A stretch of 11,893 nt of DNA from Acidobacteriaceae bacterium (GCA_030838305.1 JAUTWY010000238.1:1-11893), one strand, 5' to 3'; shown: positions 1-6,294, counted from the stretch's first letter. Translations and numbers: made by a program. Notes: generated from the sequence alone by a model not told the origin.

Positions 1-137
1 CTTTCGGCACGTGCCGGCTCGGTGCGTCAAACCTTCGGGTAGGTCGCTAGAGCCTCGCAGCGATGCAAGGCCCAGAGGAATGACCGTCCCGCCGGAGCAA
101 TCCGGCGGACAGAATTCGGCTTACAGGTCCGGCTGCC
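1..137 (+). ncRNA. rnpB: RNase P RNA, 3' part (5' part lies outside the window)
   Basis: Catalytic RNA of ribonuclease P, which removes the 5' leader of pre-tRNAs. The order of conserved blocks matches the 3' third of E. coli M1 RNA as I remember it: GGGTAGG at 37-43, a GAGCC-type P18 entry at 50-54, GAATGAC at 78-84, ACAGAA at 109-114 and CGGCTTA at 117-123, followed by GGTC that would close the P1 helix. Two hairpins sit where P18 and P19 are expected. The first pairs CCT 53-55 with AGG 68-70 and GCA 57-59 with TGC 64-66 around a GCGA tetraloop. The second is a perfect 8-bp stem, 89-96 with 101-108, around a GCAA tetraloop. GNRA loops are usual in this RNA. The 3' end near 137 is estimated from the end of the P1 strand. 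The 5' half, P1 partner strand and promoter are off the left edge. Confidence 0.94.
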
Positions 138-175
138 ATAATAATTTTCTCAATTCAATTTCAGGAGCGCACTCC

Positions 176-349
176 ATGTCAGCACCCAGCCGCCGCCCGG
201 AGATTCGCCGGCGCCGCGCCCGTCAGCACAAGATCACTACTCTGCGAAAGCGTCTCGCCTCAGCTAAATCCGATGCCGACCGCGACCGCGTCACCGCGAA
301 ACTGCACAAACTCGCCATCGCTTCGCCCGGACAGCCTTTGCTGAAGTAG
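176..349 (+). CDS. small highly basic protein of unknown function (57 aa)
   Basis: I do not recognise a function. The ATG at 176 is preceded by a good Shine-Dalgarno AGGAG (163-167) with 8 nt spacing, which is why I prefer it over the longer open frame that starts inside rnpB. The product has 11 Arg, 6 Lys and 2 His against 4 acidic residues. Residues 6-16 form an Arg cluster (RRPEIRRRRAR), followed by a predicted helical stretch (about 19-47) with Leu/Ile spacing like a short amphipathic or coiled-coil helix. It has no Cys, no signal peptide and no membrane segment. The composition suggests a nucleic-acid- or ribosome-associated protein, but that is inference. It begins only about 40 nt after the end of rnpB on the same strand, so it may be expressed by read-through from the rnpB promoter. 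No clear terminator is visible between them. Confidence 0.72.
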   Translation: MSAPSRRPEIRRRRARQHKITTLRKRLASAKSDADRDRVTAKLHKLAIASPGQPLLK

Positions 350-402
350 ACACCTTTTTCGCTAGGTCCTTGTGGCGTCAGGGGGCCATTAGCGCCCGTG
401 GG

Positions 403-1611
403 TCAGGCCACGCCCGCCGTAGTATTCCTACGCGCTGCAGCAGACGGGCCTGTGGGATCGGCTGTGTCCTCTGAACCCACAACTTCCTGATAGGCGTCCA
501 TAATCCGCCGCACCGATTTCTCCCAGGAGAACTTAGCCGCTTGGCGGTAGCTGCGCTCTTTCATCTTTTCGCGCAGTGGCTGGTCGAGCAAGACCCGGTG
601 CAACGCCCTCATAATTTCGAAAACGTTCTCCGGGTGGACCAGCACTGCGGCGTTCCCCACAACCTCGGGCAGAGAGGAGACGTTTGAGGTGACAACCGGC
701 GTGCCATGGGCCATGGCTTCCAGCGGCGGGAGGCCGAAGCCCTCATACAGCGAGGGGAAAACGAAAATTTTTGCCTGGTCATAGAACGTGCGCAGCACTT
801 CGATGGGCACGAACCCCAGAAAGCGCACATCGTTCTGCACGCCGCTACGAACTACCGTCCGCCGCAAGTCCGGATTGCCGGAAAGATCGTCACCAATGAT
901 GATGAGTTTCAAGTCCGGAAACGCATGGTCTTTTTCCAACTCCGTCTTTAGCGCGGAGAAGGCTTCAATCATGCGCACCACATTTTTGTGGGGACTGACT
1001 CTTCCGGCATAGAGCAAGAAGGGATAAGTCACCTGGTAACGCTCGGCAATCAACTGGCGGTCAGCCGCGCTCGCGTGTCCATGCAGGAACCTCTCATCGA
1101 TCGCGTTATAAACCACTTCGATGCGTGCCGGCGGAATACCAAACAGCTTCTCAATTTCAATCTTGGTAAAGTTAGAAACCGCGAAAATCCGCGCGGCGCC
1201 CCTCAATGCTCGTTTGGTTAACTGAAAATGAAAAGATCCCCAAAACCCGGTCTCCCGGCGGGCCCGCGACAAATGTTCTAGCATGTCATGCACCGTCATC
1301 ACGTAGGGGCAAGGCAGGGCGCGTGGGATGGAGAACAAATTCGGAATATGCACGAGATCGCATTCCAGACGCTTGACAATGGTGCGAAAGGCCCGAAAAC
1401 TCTGCAGCGAACGCTCCGGCCCGGTCAAAGGAACCGTATGGAAATTGGCGGGCAGCGCGCCCATTTCTTTGACCTTGTCAGGAGAGCCGATCAGGATGTA
1501 TGTGGTCTTGAGGTCGAGGCGGCCGAGAGTTCGCACGATATTGCGAATGTACGTACCCACGCCAAACTCAGTCATCCGCCGGATGTCGATGGCGATCTTC
1601 ACGAAAGGCAT
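403..1611 (-). CDS. glycosyltransferase family 4 (GT-B fold)
   Basis: Retaining glycosyltransferase that would move a sugar from a nucleotide donor to a lipid- or polysaccharide-linked acceptor at the inner face of the cytoplasmic membrane. The 402-residue length is normal for GT4. The N-terminal acceptor-binding Rossmann half opens with IAIDIRRMTEFGVGTYIRN (7-25), typical of mannosyltransferase-like members. The C-terminal donor half has YAGRVSPHKN (201-210; R204 and K209 are the expected donor-phosphate ligands) and the EX7E signature E290...E298 in YEGFGLPPLEA. The last 25 or so residues are polar and probably disordered. The ATG at 1611 directly precedes the conserved N-terminus, but no clear ribosome-binding site is seen. 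It starts 37 nt after glyA, so it is probably translated from the glyA transcript. The sugar and acceptor cannot be told from sequence, and no other polysaccharide gene is in view. Confidence 0.93.
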   Translation of the reverse strand: MPFVKIAIDIRRMTEFGVGTYIRNIVRTLGRLDLKTTYILIGSPDKVKEMGALPANFHTVPLTGPERSLQSFRAFRTIVKRLECDLVHIPNLFSIPRALPCPYVMTVHDMLEHLSRARRETGFWGSFHFQLTKRALRGAARIFAVSNFTKIEIEKLFGIPPARIEVVYNAIDERFLHGHASAADRQLIAERYQVTYPFLLYAGRVSPHKNVVRMIEAFSALKTELEKDHAFPDLKLIIIGDDLSGNPDLRRTVVRSGVQNDVRFLGFVPIEVLRTFYDQAKIFVFPSLYEGFGLPPLEAMAHGTPVVTSNVSSLPEVVGNAAVLVHPENVFEIMRALHRVLLDQPLREKMKERSYRQAAKFSWEKSVRRIMDAYQEVVGSEDTADPTGPSAAARRNTTAGVA

Positions 1612-1648
1612 TTAACCATAAAGAACGGGTGGGCCCACATCAGAATTG

Positions 1649-2944
1649 CTAAACCCGCGCTTCGGCTTGCGCTCTTACCCTACGGTCTGCATATAGAGGG
1701 AACGATTCACAGAGATCGAGAACCTGCTTGCGAACCTTAGCGAGCAGTGCGGCATCAGTTCGTTGCAGCAGCGATTCCGCGATCCAGCGCCCCACTTGCC
1801 GCATCTCTGCCTCTTTCATTCCGCGCGTCGTCAAGGCTGGCGTACCAATGCGAATCCCGCTCGGCTTCATTGGCGGATTGGTGTCGAATGGAATGGCATT
1901 CTTGTTCACCGTAATTCCAGCTTCTCCCAGTGCCTTCTCCGCTTCGCTGCCGAGCATGCCTTTCGAGAAAACATCGACCAGCATCAGGTGTGTATCCGTC
2001 CCGCCGGAAATAATGCGGAAGCCTTCCGCGGCCAGGGTTTCGGCCAGCACTTTCGCATTGGCCACCACTTGCTTGGCGTAGTCGCGGAACTCAGGCTGCA
2101 TTGCCTCCTGGAAGCAGATCGCCTTCGCCGCTATGATGTGCACCAGCGGGCCGCCCTGCATCCCTGGAAAAACTACTTTATCGATCGCTGCCGCGAATTC
2201 AGACTTGGAAAGAATCATGCCGGATCGCGGTCCGCGCAGAGTCTTATGCGTTGTCGAAGTAACGATGTGCGCGTGCGGCACTGGCGATGGATGCGCTCCG
2301 CCCGCAACCAACCCGGCAAAATGCGCCATGTCGACCAGAAAGAGTGCTCCAACTTTGTCTGCGATCTGCCGCATGCGCGCGAAATCGATGATGCGGGGAT
2401 AAGCGCTGCCCCCGCCGATGATCAGTTTCGGACGTTCCTGCTCGGCCAGCTTTTCCAGCGCGTCATAGTCGATCGTCTCGGTTTCTTTGGTCACGCCGTA
2501 AGGGACGATCTTGTAGGTTTTCCCTGAGAAATTCAGGTGATGCCCGTGTGTCAGGTGGCCGCCGTGCGCCAGGTTCAATCCCAGAAGAGTGTCGCCTGGC
2601 TGCAGCACTGCCGCGTAAGCCTCCATGTTGGCCTGCGAACCGGCATGAGGCTGTACGTTCGCGTGCTCCGCGCCGAATAACTGCCGGGCGCGATCGCGTG
2701 CCAGATTCTCGACAATGTCGGCAAACTCGCAGCCGCCGTAGTAACGCTTGCCCGGATATCCCTCCGCATACTTATTCGTGAACACCGAACCCGCGGCCTC
2801 AAGCACTGCTTCGCTGACAAAATTCTCCGAGGCGATCAGTTCCAGACCTTCATGCTGGCGCCGGGTTTCGTTGTCGATGGCTGCGGCAATTTGCGGATCG
2901 GCTTCGTGGAGCGGACGGTACATCTTAGCTGCGGAATTCTTCAT
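1649..2944 (-). CDS. glyA: serine hydroxymethyltransferase
   Basis: PLP enzyme of the cytoplasm that interconverts serine plus tetrahydrofolate with glycine plus 5,10-methylene-tetrahydrofolate, the main entry of one-carbon units. The 431 residues align in my reading with the whole bacterial family: LELIASENFVS (34-44), NKYAEGYPGKRYYGGCE (57-73), NVQPHAGSQAN (96-106), the PLP-lysine motif VTSTTHKTLRGPRSG (228-242, Schiff-base lysine K234) and SGIRIGTPALTTRGM (362-376). The reading frame is open upstream to 3061, but that extension only translates the hairpin repeat at 2985-3043. The start at 2944 (MKNSAAKMYRPL) gives the usual N-terminus and has a weak GGGA 8 nt upstream; a second ATG seven codons later is possible. 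The gene lies between a GNAT gene and the GT4 gene; only the link to GT4 is close. Confidence 0.97.
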   Translation of the reverse strand: MKNSAAKMYRPLHEADPQIAAAIDNETRRQHEGLELIASENFVSEAVLEAAGSVFTNKYAEGYPGKRYYGGCEFADIVENLARDRARQLFGAEHANVQPHAGSQANMEAYAAVLQPGDTLLGLNLAHGGHLTHGHHLNFSGKTYKIVPYGVTKETETIDYDALEKLAEQERPKLIIGGGSAYPRIIDFARMRQIADKVGALFLVDMAHFAGLVAGGAHPSPVPHAHIVTSTTHKTLRGPRSGMILSKSEFAAAIDKVVFPGMQGGPLVHIIAAKAICFQEAMQPEFRDYAKQVVANAKVLAETLAAEGFRIISGGTDTHLMLVDVFSKGMLGSEAEKALGEAGITVNKNAIPFDTNPPMKPSGIRIGTPALTTRGMKEAEMRQVGRWIAESLLQRTDAALLAKVRKQVLDLCESFPLYADRRVRAQAEARV

Positions 2945-2984
2945 AAATGGTTTCCCTAGTCTGAGGAACGATTCGAGATTCGTA

Positions 2985-3043
2985 TCTTGATATGCCTTCA
3001 GGCATATCAAGAGCAGCCCAGTGTTACTCGCGCCTTCAGGCGC
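2985..3043. repeat. twin stem-loop element with CCTGAAGG cores, upstream of glyA
   Basis: Two hairpins lie 17 nt apart. The first is a perfect 12-bp stem (2985-2996 with 3001-3012) around TTCA. The second is a 5-bp stem (3030-3034 with 3039-3043) around the same TTCA, so both contain GCC-TTCA-GGC (CCTGAAGG on the minus strand). Neither is followed by a T-run on either strand, so they do not look like intrinsic terminators. Their shared core in an intergenic gap points to a dispersed repeat. Transcribed from the minus strand, they would fold in the glyA leader 41 nt or more upstream of its start codon. Confidence 0.75.
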
Positions 3044-3065
3044 TGCGGCTCGATAGCCCAAACCA

Positions 3066-3557
3066 TCAATGTTGCGAATCGGTCTCGTAAACGTTGGGCC
3101 GGTGAAGTTCCATAAACCGCTCCGGAGCTTTCACGGGCGTGAAGCCAACTTGCGAATAAAGTCCATGGGCATCACGGGTGGTCAGAATCCAGCGCCGCAG
3201 ATTCTGCAAAGCGGGATGCTGCGTAATGCACTGCATCAACCATTTCCCCAGTCCCTGCCCTCGATGGGTTTCCAAAACAAAGACATCTCCGACGTAGGCG
3301 ATCGTGGCGAAATCGCTGATTACACGGGCAAAGCCGACCTGCGCGCCCTCCCCATTATAAATTCCGAAACAGAGCGCACGCTCGATTGAGCGCGCGACAA
3401 TCTCCCGAGGGATTCCCTTGGCCCAATAGCACTTGGTCAGAAAACCATGGACCACATCCAGATCCAAGCGTTCGCGACTGGTGCTGATCAGGAACTCGCC
3501 GCGCCGGTACTCCACGTCAGTTTCAAAATCAACCATACGAGCGGTCGCCATGCCCAC
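3066..3557 (-). CDS. GNAT family N-acetyltransferase
   Basis: Acetyl-CoA-dependent N-acetyltransferase of about 160 residues, one compact GNAT domain. The acetyl-CoA pyrophosphate-binding motif A reads VFVLETHRGQGLGKWLM (92-108, with the R/QxxGxG core at 99-104). The motif B end DAHGLYSQVGF (129-139) carries the usual late Tyr/Phe. The N-terminal ISTSRERLDLDVVHGFL and CYWAKGIP (24-50) resembles a widespread uncharacterised subgroup. The substrate is unknown. The GTG at 3557 has an AAGG six nt upstream; an in-frame ATG at 3551 with 12 nt spacing is an alternative and changes the protein by two residues. It is separated by about 115 to 120 bp from each neighbour, and both gaps contain hairpin repeats, so co-regulation with glyA is not evident. 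Confidence 0.9.
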   Translation of the reverse strand: MGMATARMVDFETDVEYRRGEFLISTSRERLDLDVVHGFLTKCYWAKGIPREIVARSIERALCFGIYNGEGAQVGFARVISDFATIAYVGDVFVLETHRGQGLGKWLMQCITQHPALQNLRRWILTTRDAHGLYSQVGFTPVKAPERFMELHRPNVYETDSQH

Positions 3558-3601
3558 ATTTTACCTTTTCGTGCGAGACTGTAGCGCTGCCGTCCCCGGC
3601 G

Positions 3602-3639
3602 GCTGTCGTGCAGGCGTCCTCGCCCGCACACCCGACAGC
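3602..3639. repeat. 14-bp imperfect hairpin with AGGA/TCCT loop (REP-like, copy 1)
   Basis: GCTGTCG (3602-3608) pairs with CGACAGC (3633-3639), and TGC-A-GGCG (3609-3616) pairs with CGCC-C-GCA (3621-3628) around TCCT. The only defects are one A·C mismatch and a CACC bulge at 3629-3632. The 15-mer at 3613-3627 is repeated in inverted orientation at 6268-6282, which makes this a dispersed element rather than a private hairpin. There is no T-tract, so it is not an obvious terminator. It fills most of the gap between the hydrolase stop and the GNAT start. Confidence 0.72.
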
Positions 3640-3674
3640 ACATCAACCATGCCTACGTTCAATCAAGGCCCGCG

Positions 3675-4793
3675 TTATCCCTCAAACGCGGTGCGCAAGA
3701 ACGAGGCTAAATGCCACCCATCCATGTAACTGTAGGGAGCTTCGCCCATGGTGTAGTGACCGCAAGGCAGGACAACGACCTTGTGATCCAGTTCGCGGCG
3801 CTCGAATTCGGCGACGACATCCCGCGAGAGTTCCGGCAAGAACGTCAGATCGTACTTCGCATAGATGATGAGCGACTTCCGCGGCCAGCGGGTAAACTGA
3901 TCGAAGTACGCCATGGGACTCACGGCGAGCCATGAATTTCGCAGCGTCTCCAGATTGATCTGCGACTCGATGCCCTGCCGGATGTGCCGCGTCGATTGTC
4001 CATGCCACACCACGTCGGCCACATAGGTGGATGCGTGGTTAAACGCCGCCACGCGAATGCGCGCATCATGCGCCGCCGCGATGAACGCGTAACAGGAGCC
4101 CAGGCTCGTTCCCACAATCCCCAGCTGGCGATAGCCCTGCTGCTCAAGCCAATCCAGACAGCAGCGGACATCGACCACTCCCTGCCGCACCGCATCGAGC
4201 GTGCGGCCGATGTTGGCGGAGACGGCATAATCCGCGCGGCTGATCTCGGCGGGCATGCGGATGTCGTGGTAGGGCATGCTCAGCCGCAACACGGAGATCC
4301 CAAGCATGTTCAGCAGGCGGCAGAGACTGACGTAAGCAATCGCATCCGCGTTCCAGTGCGGCAGCAAAACAATGGCGCGGCGCCCGCGTGCGGGAAACCA
4401 GCGCGCATTCACGACATTGTTTTCCGGATATGGCGTTTTCACCGGCGCGGTAAAGCGCAAAAACTCGGCGTAAGTTCCTTTTACCTTCGCTTCCAGCCTG
4501 AGGTCCGGAACTTCGCGCGTGGAGAACACCCGAACTTCACGCTTCTCCAATCGAAAGTCGGTGGGCTGCTTGTAGGCGAAAAATTCATCGCTGGAGGCGA
4601 CAATGCGGCGGCTGAAATCCACCAGGAACTTCGCTGGGTCTTCGGCTACCTGTCCCGGCTGCCAGCCATTGCGGCAAGGCCAGTCCCGCGCAAATTCCAA
4701 GCCCCAGTCGAGCGGACGCACCACACGGTTGTTGTCCACCGAGGTGAGCTGGTGCTCCCAGTCATACATCCATTGTGCGTAGCGCGAGGGCAT
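3675..4793 (-). CDS. alpha/beta hydrolase family protein
   Basis: A 372-residue cytoplasmic-looking protein without signal peptide or membrane helix. The C-terminal two thirds have the alpha/beta-hydrolase layout. Numbering from the ATG at 4793: a strand RAIVLLPHWNAD (139-150), the nucleophile elbow IVGTSLGSC with Ser230, the acid strand LIIYAKYDLTF with Asp315, and the His loop VVLPCGHYTMGE with His346, giving a full Ser-Asp-His triad. The first 130 or so residues do not belong to the core fold and resemble an extra N-terminal region, as in ABHD18/DUF2048-like proteins; this is a loose resemblance, not a firm family call. The substrate is unknown. The frame also has a TTG at 4799, but the ATG at 4793 is preferred, with a weak AGAAGA about 6 nt upstream. 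It lies 210 bp downstream of alr. Confidence 0.82.
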   Translation of the reverse strand: MPSRYAQWMYDWEHQLTSVDNNRVVRPLDWGLEFARDWPCRNGWQPGQVAEDPAKFLVDFSRRIVASSDEFFAYKQPTDFRLEKREVRVFSTREVPDLRLEAKVKGTYAEFLRFTAPVKTPYPENNVVNARWFPARGRRAIVLLPHWNADAIAYVSLCRLLNMLGISVLRLSMPYHDIRMPAEISRADYAVSANIGRTLDAVRQGVVDVRCCLDWLEQQGYRQLGIVGTSLGSCYAFIAAAHDARIRVAAFNHASTYVADVVWHGQSTRHIRQGIESQINLETLRNSWLAVSPMAYFDQFTRWPRKSLIIYAKYDLTFLPELSRDVVAEFERRELDHKVVVLPCGHYTMGEAPYSYMDGWHLASFLRTAFEG

Positions 4794-4805
4794 GGTCAAT
4801 CTTCT

Positions 4806-4814
4806 AGTGTAACA
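4806..4814 (-). promoter_or_regulatory. possible extended -10 promoter of the hydrolase gene
   Basis: On the minus strand the gap reads TGT-TACACT, that is a TGn extension (4814-4812) followed by a -10-like TACACT (4811-4806), 12 nt before the ATG. No good -35 is visible at 17-18 nt. If used, the transcript would start only about 5-6 nt before the start codon. Short motifs like this arise by chance, so confidence is low. Confidence 0.3.
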
Positions 4815-4951
4815 AGCGGTCGCAGAGCATTCACGCGCGAATCAGTCAATGGTCGCAATCAACGGTTGGCTCCGCGGATTTGCTGCCTGACCGGGACAGG
4901 GAATCTTGGTCCGCATCTAGGAGCAACGATATCGCAGCGGTGAGCAATACC

Positions 4952-4980
4952 AAGGTCCCTCGCTTCGCTCGGGATGACAG
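4952..4980. repeat. dispersed intergenic repeat of the CCCGAGCGAAGCGAGGG type
   Basis: The minus strand of this 29-bp stretch reads CTGTCATCCCGAGCG followed by AAGCGAGGGACCTT, a partly self-complementary sequence (CCC/GGG ends with an inner GCGAAGC). Its translations contain VIPSEARDL or SSRAKRGT in different frames, phrases I remember from many spurious ORFs in acidobacterial and other genomes. It lies 24 nt downstream of the alr stop codon, within the 210-bp gap between alr and the hydrolase gene. Nothing else recognisable fills that gap except the possible promoter at its far end. Only one copy is in the window, so its repeat status rests on recall. Confidence 0.6.
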
Positions 4981-5003
4981 TCTTGATCGATAAGAGAGGG
5001 TGT

Positions 5004-6176
5004 TTAGCTGGCGTATCTTCGCGGTACGCGCTTGGAAATGTTGCAGAGTATTTCGTATGGCGAGCTGTTCGCCAAGCGTGCATGTTCGAGCGCATCGACA
5101 CTGAGCCCATCGCGGGTGCCGAGCAAGATCACTTCGTCGCCAACAGTGATCCCGGGAATGCCAGTGACATCCACCAGCGTCAGATCCATCGAGATGCTGC
5201 CCACGATGGGGGCGTAGTGGTCGCGGACAATCACGCGGCCGCGATTCGAGAGCTGGCGATTGTATCCATCGGCATATCCGACGGGCAGCACGGCAACCCG
5301 CGCCGGAGCCTTGGTCACGTACGTCCCGCCGTAGCCCAAAGCCTGGTTGGCGGCAAAGTTTCGCATGGAGAGAATGCGCGTCTTCCACGTGAGCACCGGC
5401 TTCACCGCAAGACGCAGCGTGCCCCCACTCACTTCCCGGCCCGCGCGCTGGAAGGGCAAATAGTATCCATAGAGCGCAACGCCAGGACGCACCATTTTGT
5501 TCCAAGTCTCACGGCGCGAGATCAGGGCGCTGGTGTTGGCCATGTGAACCAGGGTCGGATCGAAACCTTCGGCTCGCACCATGCGCTGCGCTTCTTCAAA
5601 GCGGCGCTCTTGTTCGGTCACGGACGGCGCGTCCATAATTTCGGAAGAAGCCAGATGGGTGGAGAGGCCTTCGAGAAGCAGATGCGGCGCTGCGCTGAGC
5701 GCTTTTAGGACTACGGGAAGTTCATCCAGCGACACGCCCAGCCGTCCCATTCCAGTGTCTACTTTCAGTTGCACCGCTTGCCGGAGAGTTCCGGAGGCCG
5801 CAGCTTGTTCTAAAACCTCGATGTGCCAGGGCTCCCACACCGTGGGAGTGAGCCCCAGGCGGACGATTTCGTTTTCTTCGCCGCGCCAGAAACCGGTCAT
5901 CAATAGAATTCGCGACTCGATCCCCGCATCGCGCAACGGGATGGCTTCATCGAGCGATGTGACGCCCAGCCAGCGCGCGCCCTCATCCTGCAGCGCGCGT
6001 GAGCATTCGACAGCGCCGTGCCCGTAAGCGTCGGCCTTTACCACCGCGCATACGGTCACGCCAGCGCCCGCGTGCTTCAGCACAGTGCGGAAGTTTTGCC
6101 GCAAAGTGGTCAGCGAGACTTCCGCCCATGTGGGGCGGGTCGCTACGCGGCTCAGGATTTCTGCAGTTGTCGCCAC
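5004..6176 (-). CDS. alr: alanine racemase
   Basis: PLP enzyme converting L-alanine to D-alanine for peptidoglycan synthesis in the cytoplasm. The 390-residue product has every expected site: AVVKADAYGHG with Schiff-base Lys47, LKVDTGMGRLG (137-147; K138 is the usual carbamylated lysine and R145 an active-site arginine), MVRPGVALYG (R230, facing the pyridine nitrogen of PLP), ALGYGGTY with catalytic Tyr282 from the partner subunit, and GSISMD (326-331). The start is GTG at 6176. An in-frame TAA at 6188-6186 excludes any earlier start, and about 14 residues precede the conserved RPTWAEV. No Shine-Dalgarno is present; a TATAAT lies 8 nt upstream (see promoter). It stands alone between tonB and the hydrolase gene, each separated by a repeat. 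Confidence 0.97.
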   Translation of the reverse strand: MATTAEILSRVATRPTWAEVSLTTLRQNFRTVLKHAGAGVTVCAVVKADAYGHGAVECSRALQDEGARWLGVTSLDEAIPLRDAGIESRILLMTGFWRGEENEIVRLGLTPTVWEPWHIEVLEQAAASGTLRQAVQLKVDTGMGRLGVSLDELPVVLKALSAAPHLLLEGLSTHLASSEIMDAPSVTEQERRFEEAQRMVRAEGFDPTLVHMANTSALISRRETWNKMVRPGVALYGYYLPFQRAGREVSGGTLRLAVKPVLTWKTRILSMRNFAANQALGYGGTYVTKAPARVAVLPVGYADGYNRQLSNRGRVIVRDHYAPIVGSISMDLTLVDVTGIPGITVGDEVILLGTRDGLSVDALEHARLANSSPYEILCNISKRVPRRYAS

Positions 6177-6184
6177 TGGGCTCG

Positions 6185-6190
6185 ATTATA
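6185..6190 (-). promoter_or_regulatory. -10 element of a likely leaderless alr promoter
   Basis: A perfect TATAAT on the minus strand ends 8 nt before the GTG start of alr. With the usual 6-9 nt between -10 and transcription start, the mRNA would begin at or next to the start codon. The intervening CGAGCCCA has no Shine-Dalgarno. The -35 region (around 6208-6214) has no good match to TTGACA and no TG extension is present, so promoter strength is uncertain. Confidence 0.5.
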
Positions 6191-6266
6191 GCGGGAGCCA
6201 CGAGCGTCCTCAGGTTACGCTTGGGCTACTCCTCTGTGACTCCGGCATCGCTTCGCTGGCGGCAGT

Positions 6267-6286
6267 CGCGGGCGAGGACGCCCGCG
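6267..6286. repeat. perfect 8-bp hairpin with AGGA loop (REP-like, copy 2)
   Basis: CGCGGGCG (6267-6274) pairs perfectly with CGCCCGCG (6279-6286) around AGGA. The 15-mer GCGGGCGAGGACGCC at 6268-6282 is identical to the reverse complement of 3613-3627. It lies 8 nt after the stop codon of the tonB-like gene, where it could stabilise the 3' end of that mRNA. It has no T-tract, so it is a poor intrinsic terminator. Confidence 0.75.
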
Positions 6287-6294
6287 CCACACAA

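Noticed and set aside
11..175. N-terminal extension of the small basic protein from position 11
   Set aside because: It overlaps the RNase P RNA, whereas the ATG at 176 has a well-placed AGGAG.
331..358. Small CAGC-CTTT-GCTG stem followed by a T-run as a terminator after the small basic gene
   Set aside because: The stem has only 4 bp and the T-run is about 10 nt away; too weak to call.
1629..1638. 10-bp palindrome GTGGGCCCAC between glyA and the glycosyltransferase gene
   Set aside because: Short GC palindromes are expected by chance at this base composition, and no other signal supports a function.
1763..2527. Long plus-strand open frame of 254 codons opposite glyA
   Set aside because: It lies wholly antisense to a clearly conserved gene, and its sequence is rich in His/Arg with no recognisable family; it is a GC-rich antisense shadow.
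2985..3012. Twelve-bp hairpin as the intrinsic terminator of the GNAT gene
   Set aside because: The minus strand after the stem reads TACGAATC, with no T-tract.
2945..3061. Upstream extension of the glyA frame (MGYRAAAPEGAS...)
   Set aside because: It only translates the twin hairpin repeat; the usual SHMT N-terminus begins at 2944.
3984..4943. Long plus-strand open frame of 319 codons opposite the hydrolase gene
   Set aside because: Antisense to a gene with a complete catalytic triad; the product looks random and runs through the intergenic gap.
4846..5505. Minus-strand frame of 219 codons overlapping the end of alr and the following gap
   Set aside because: Overlaps alr in another frame and includes the SSRAKRGT translation of the dispersed repeat, a common mark of spurious ORFs.
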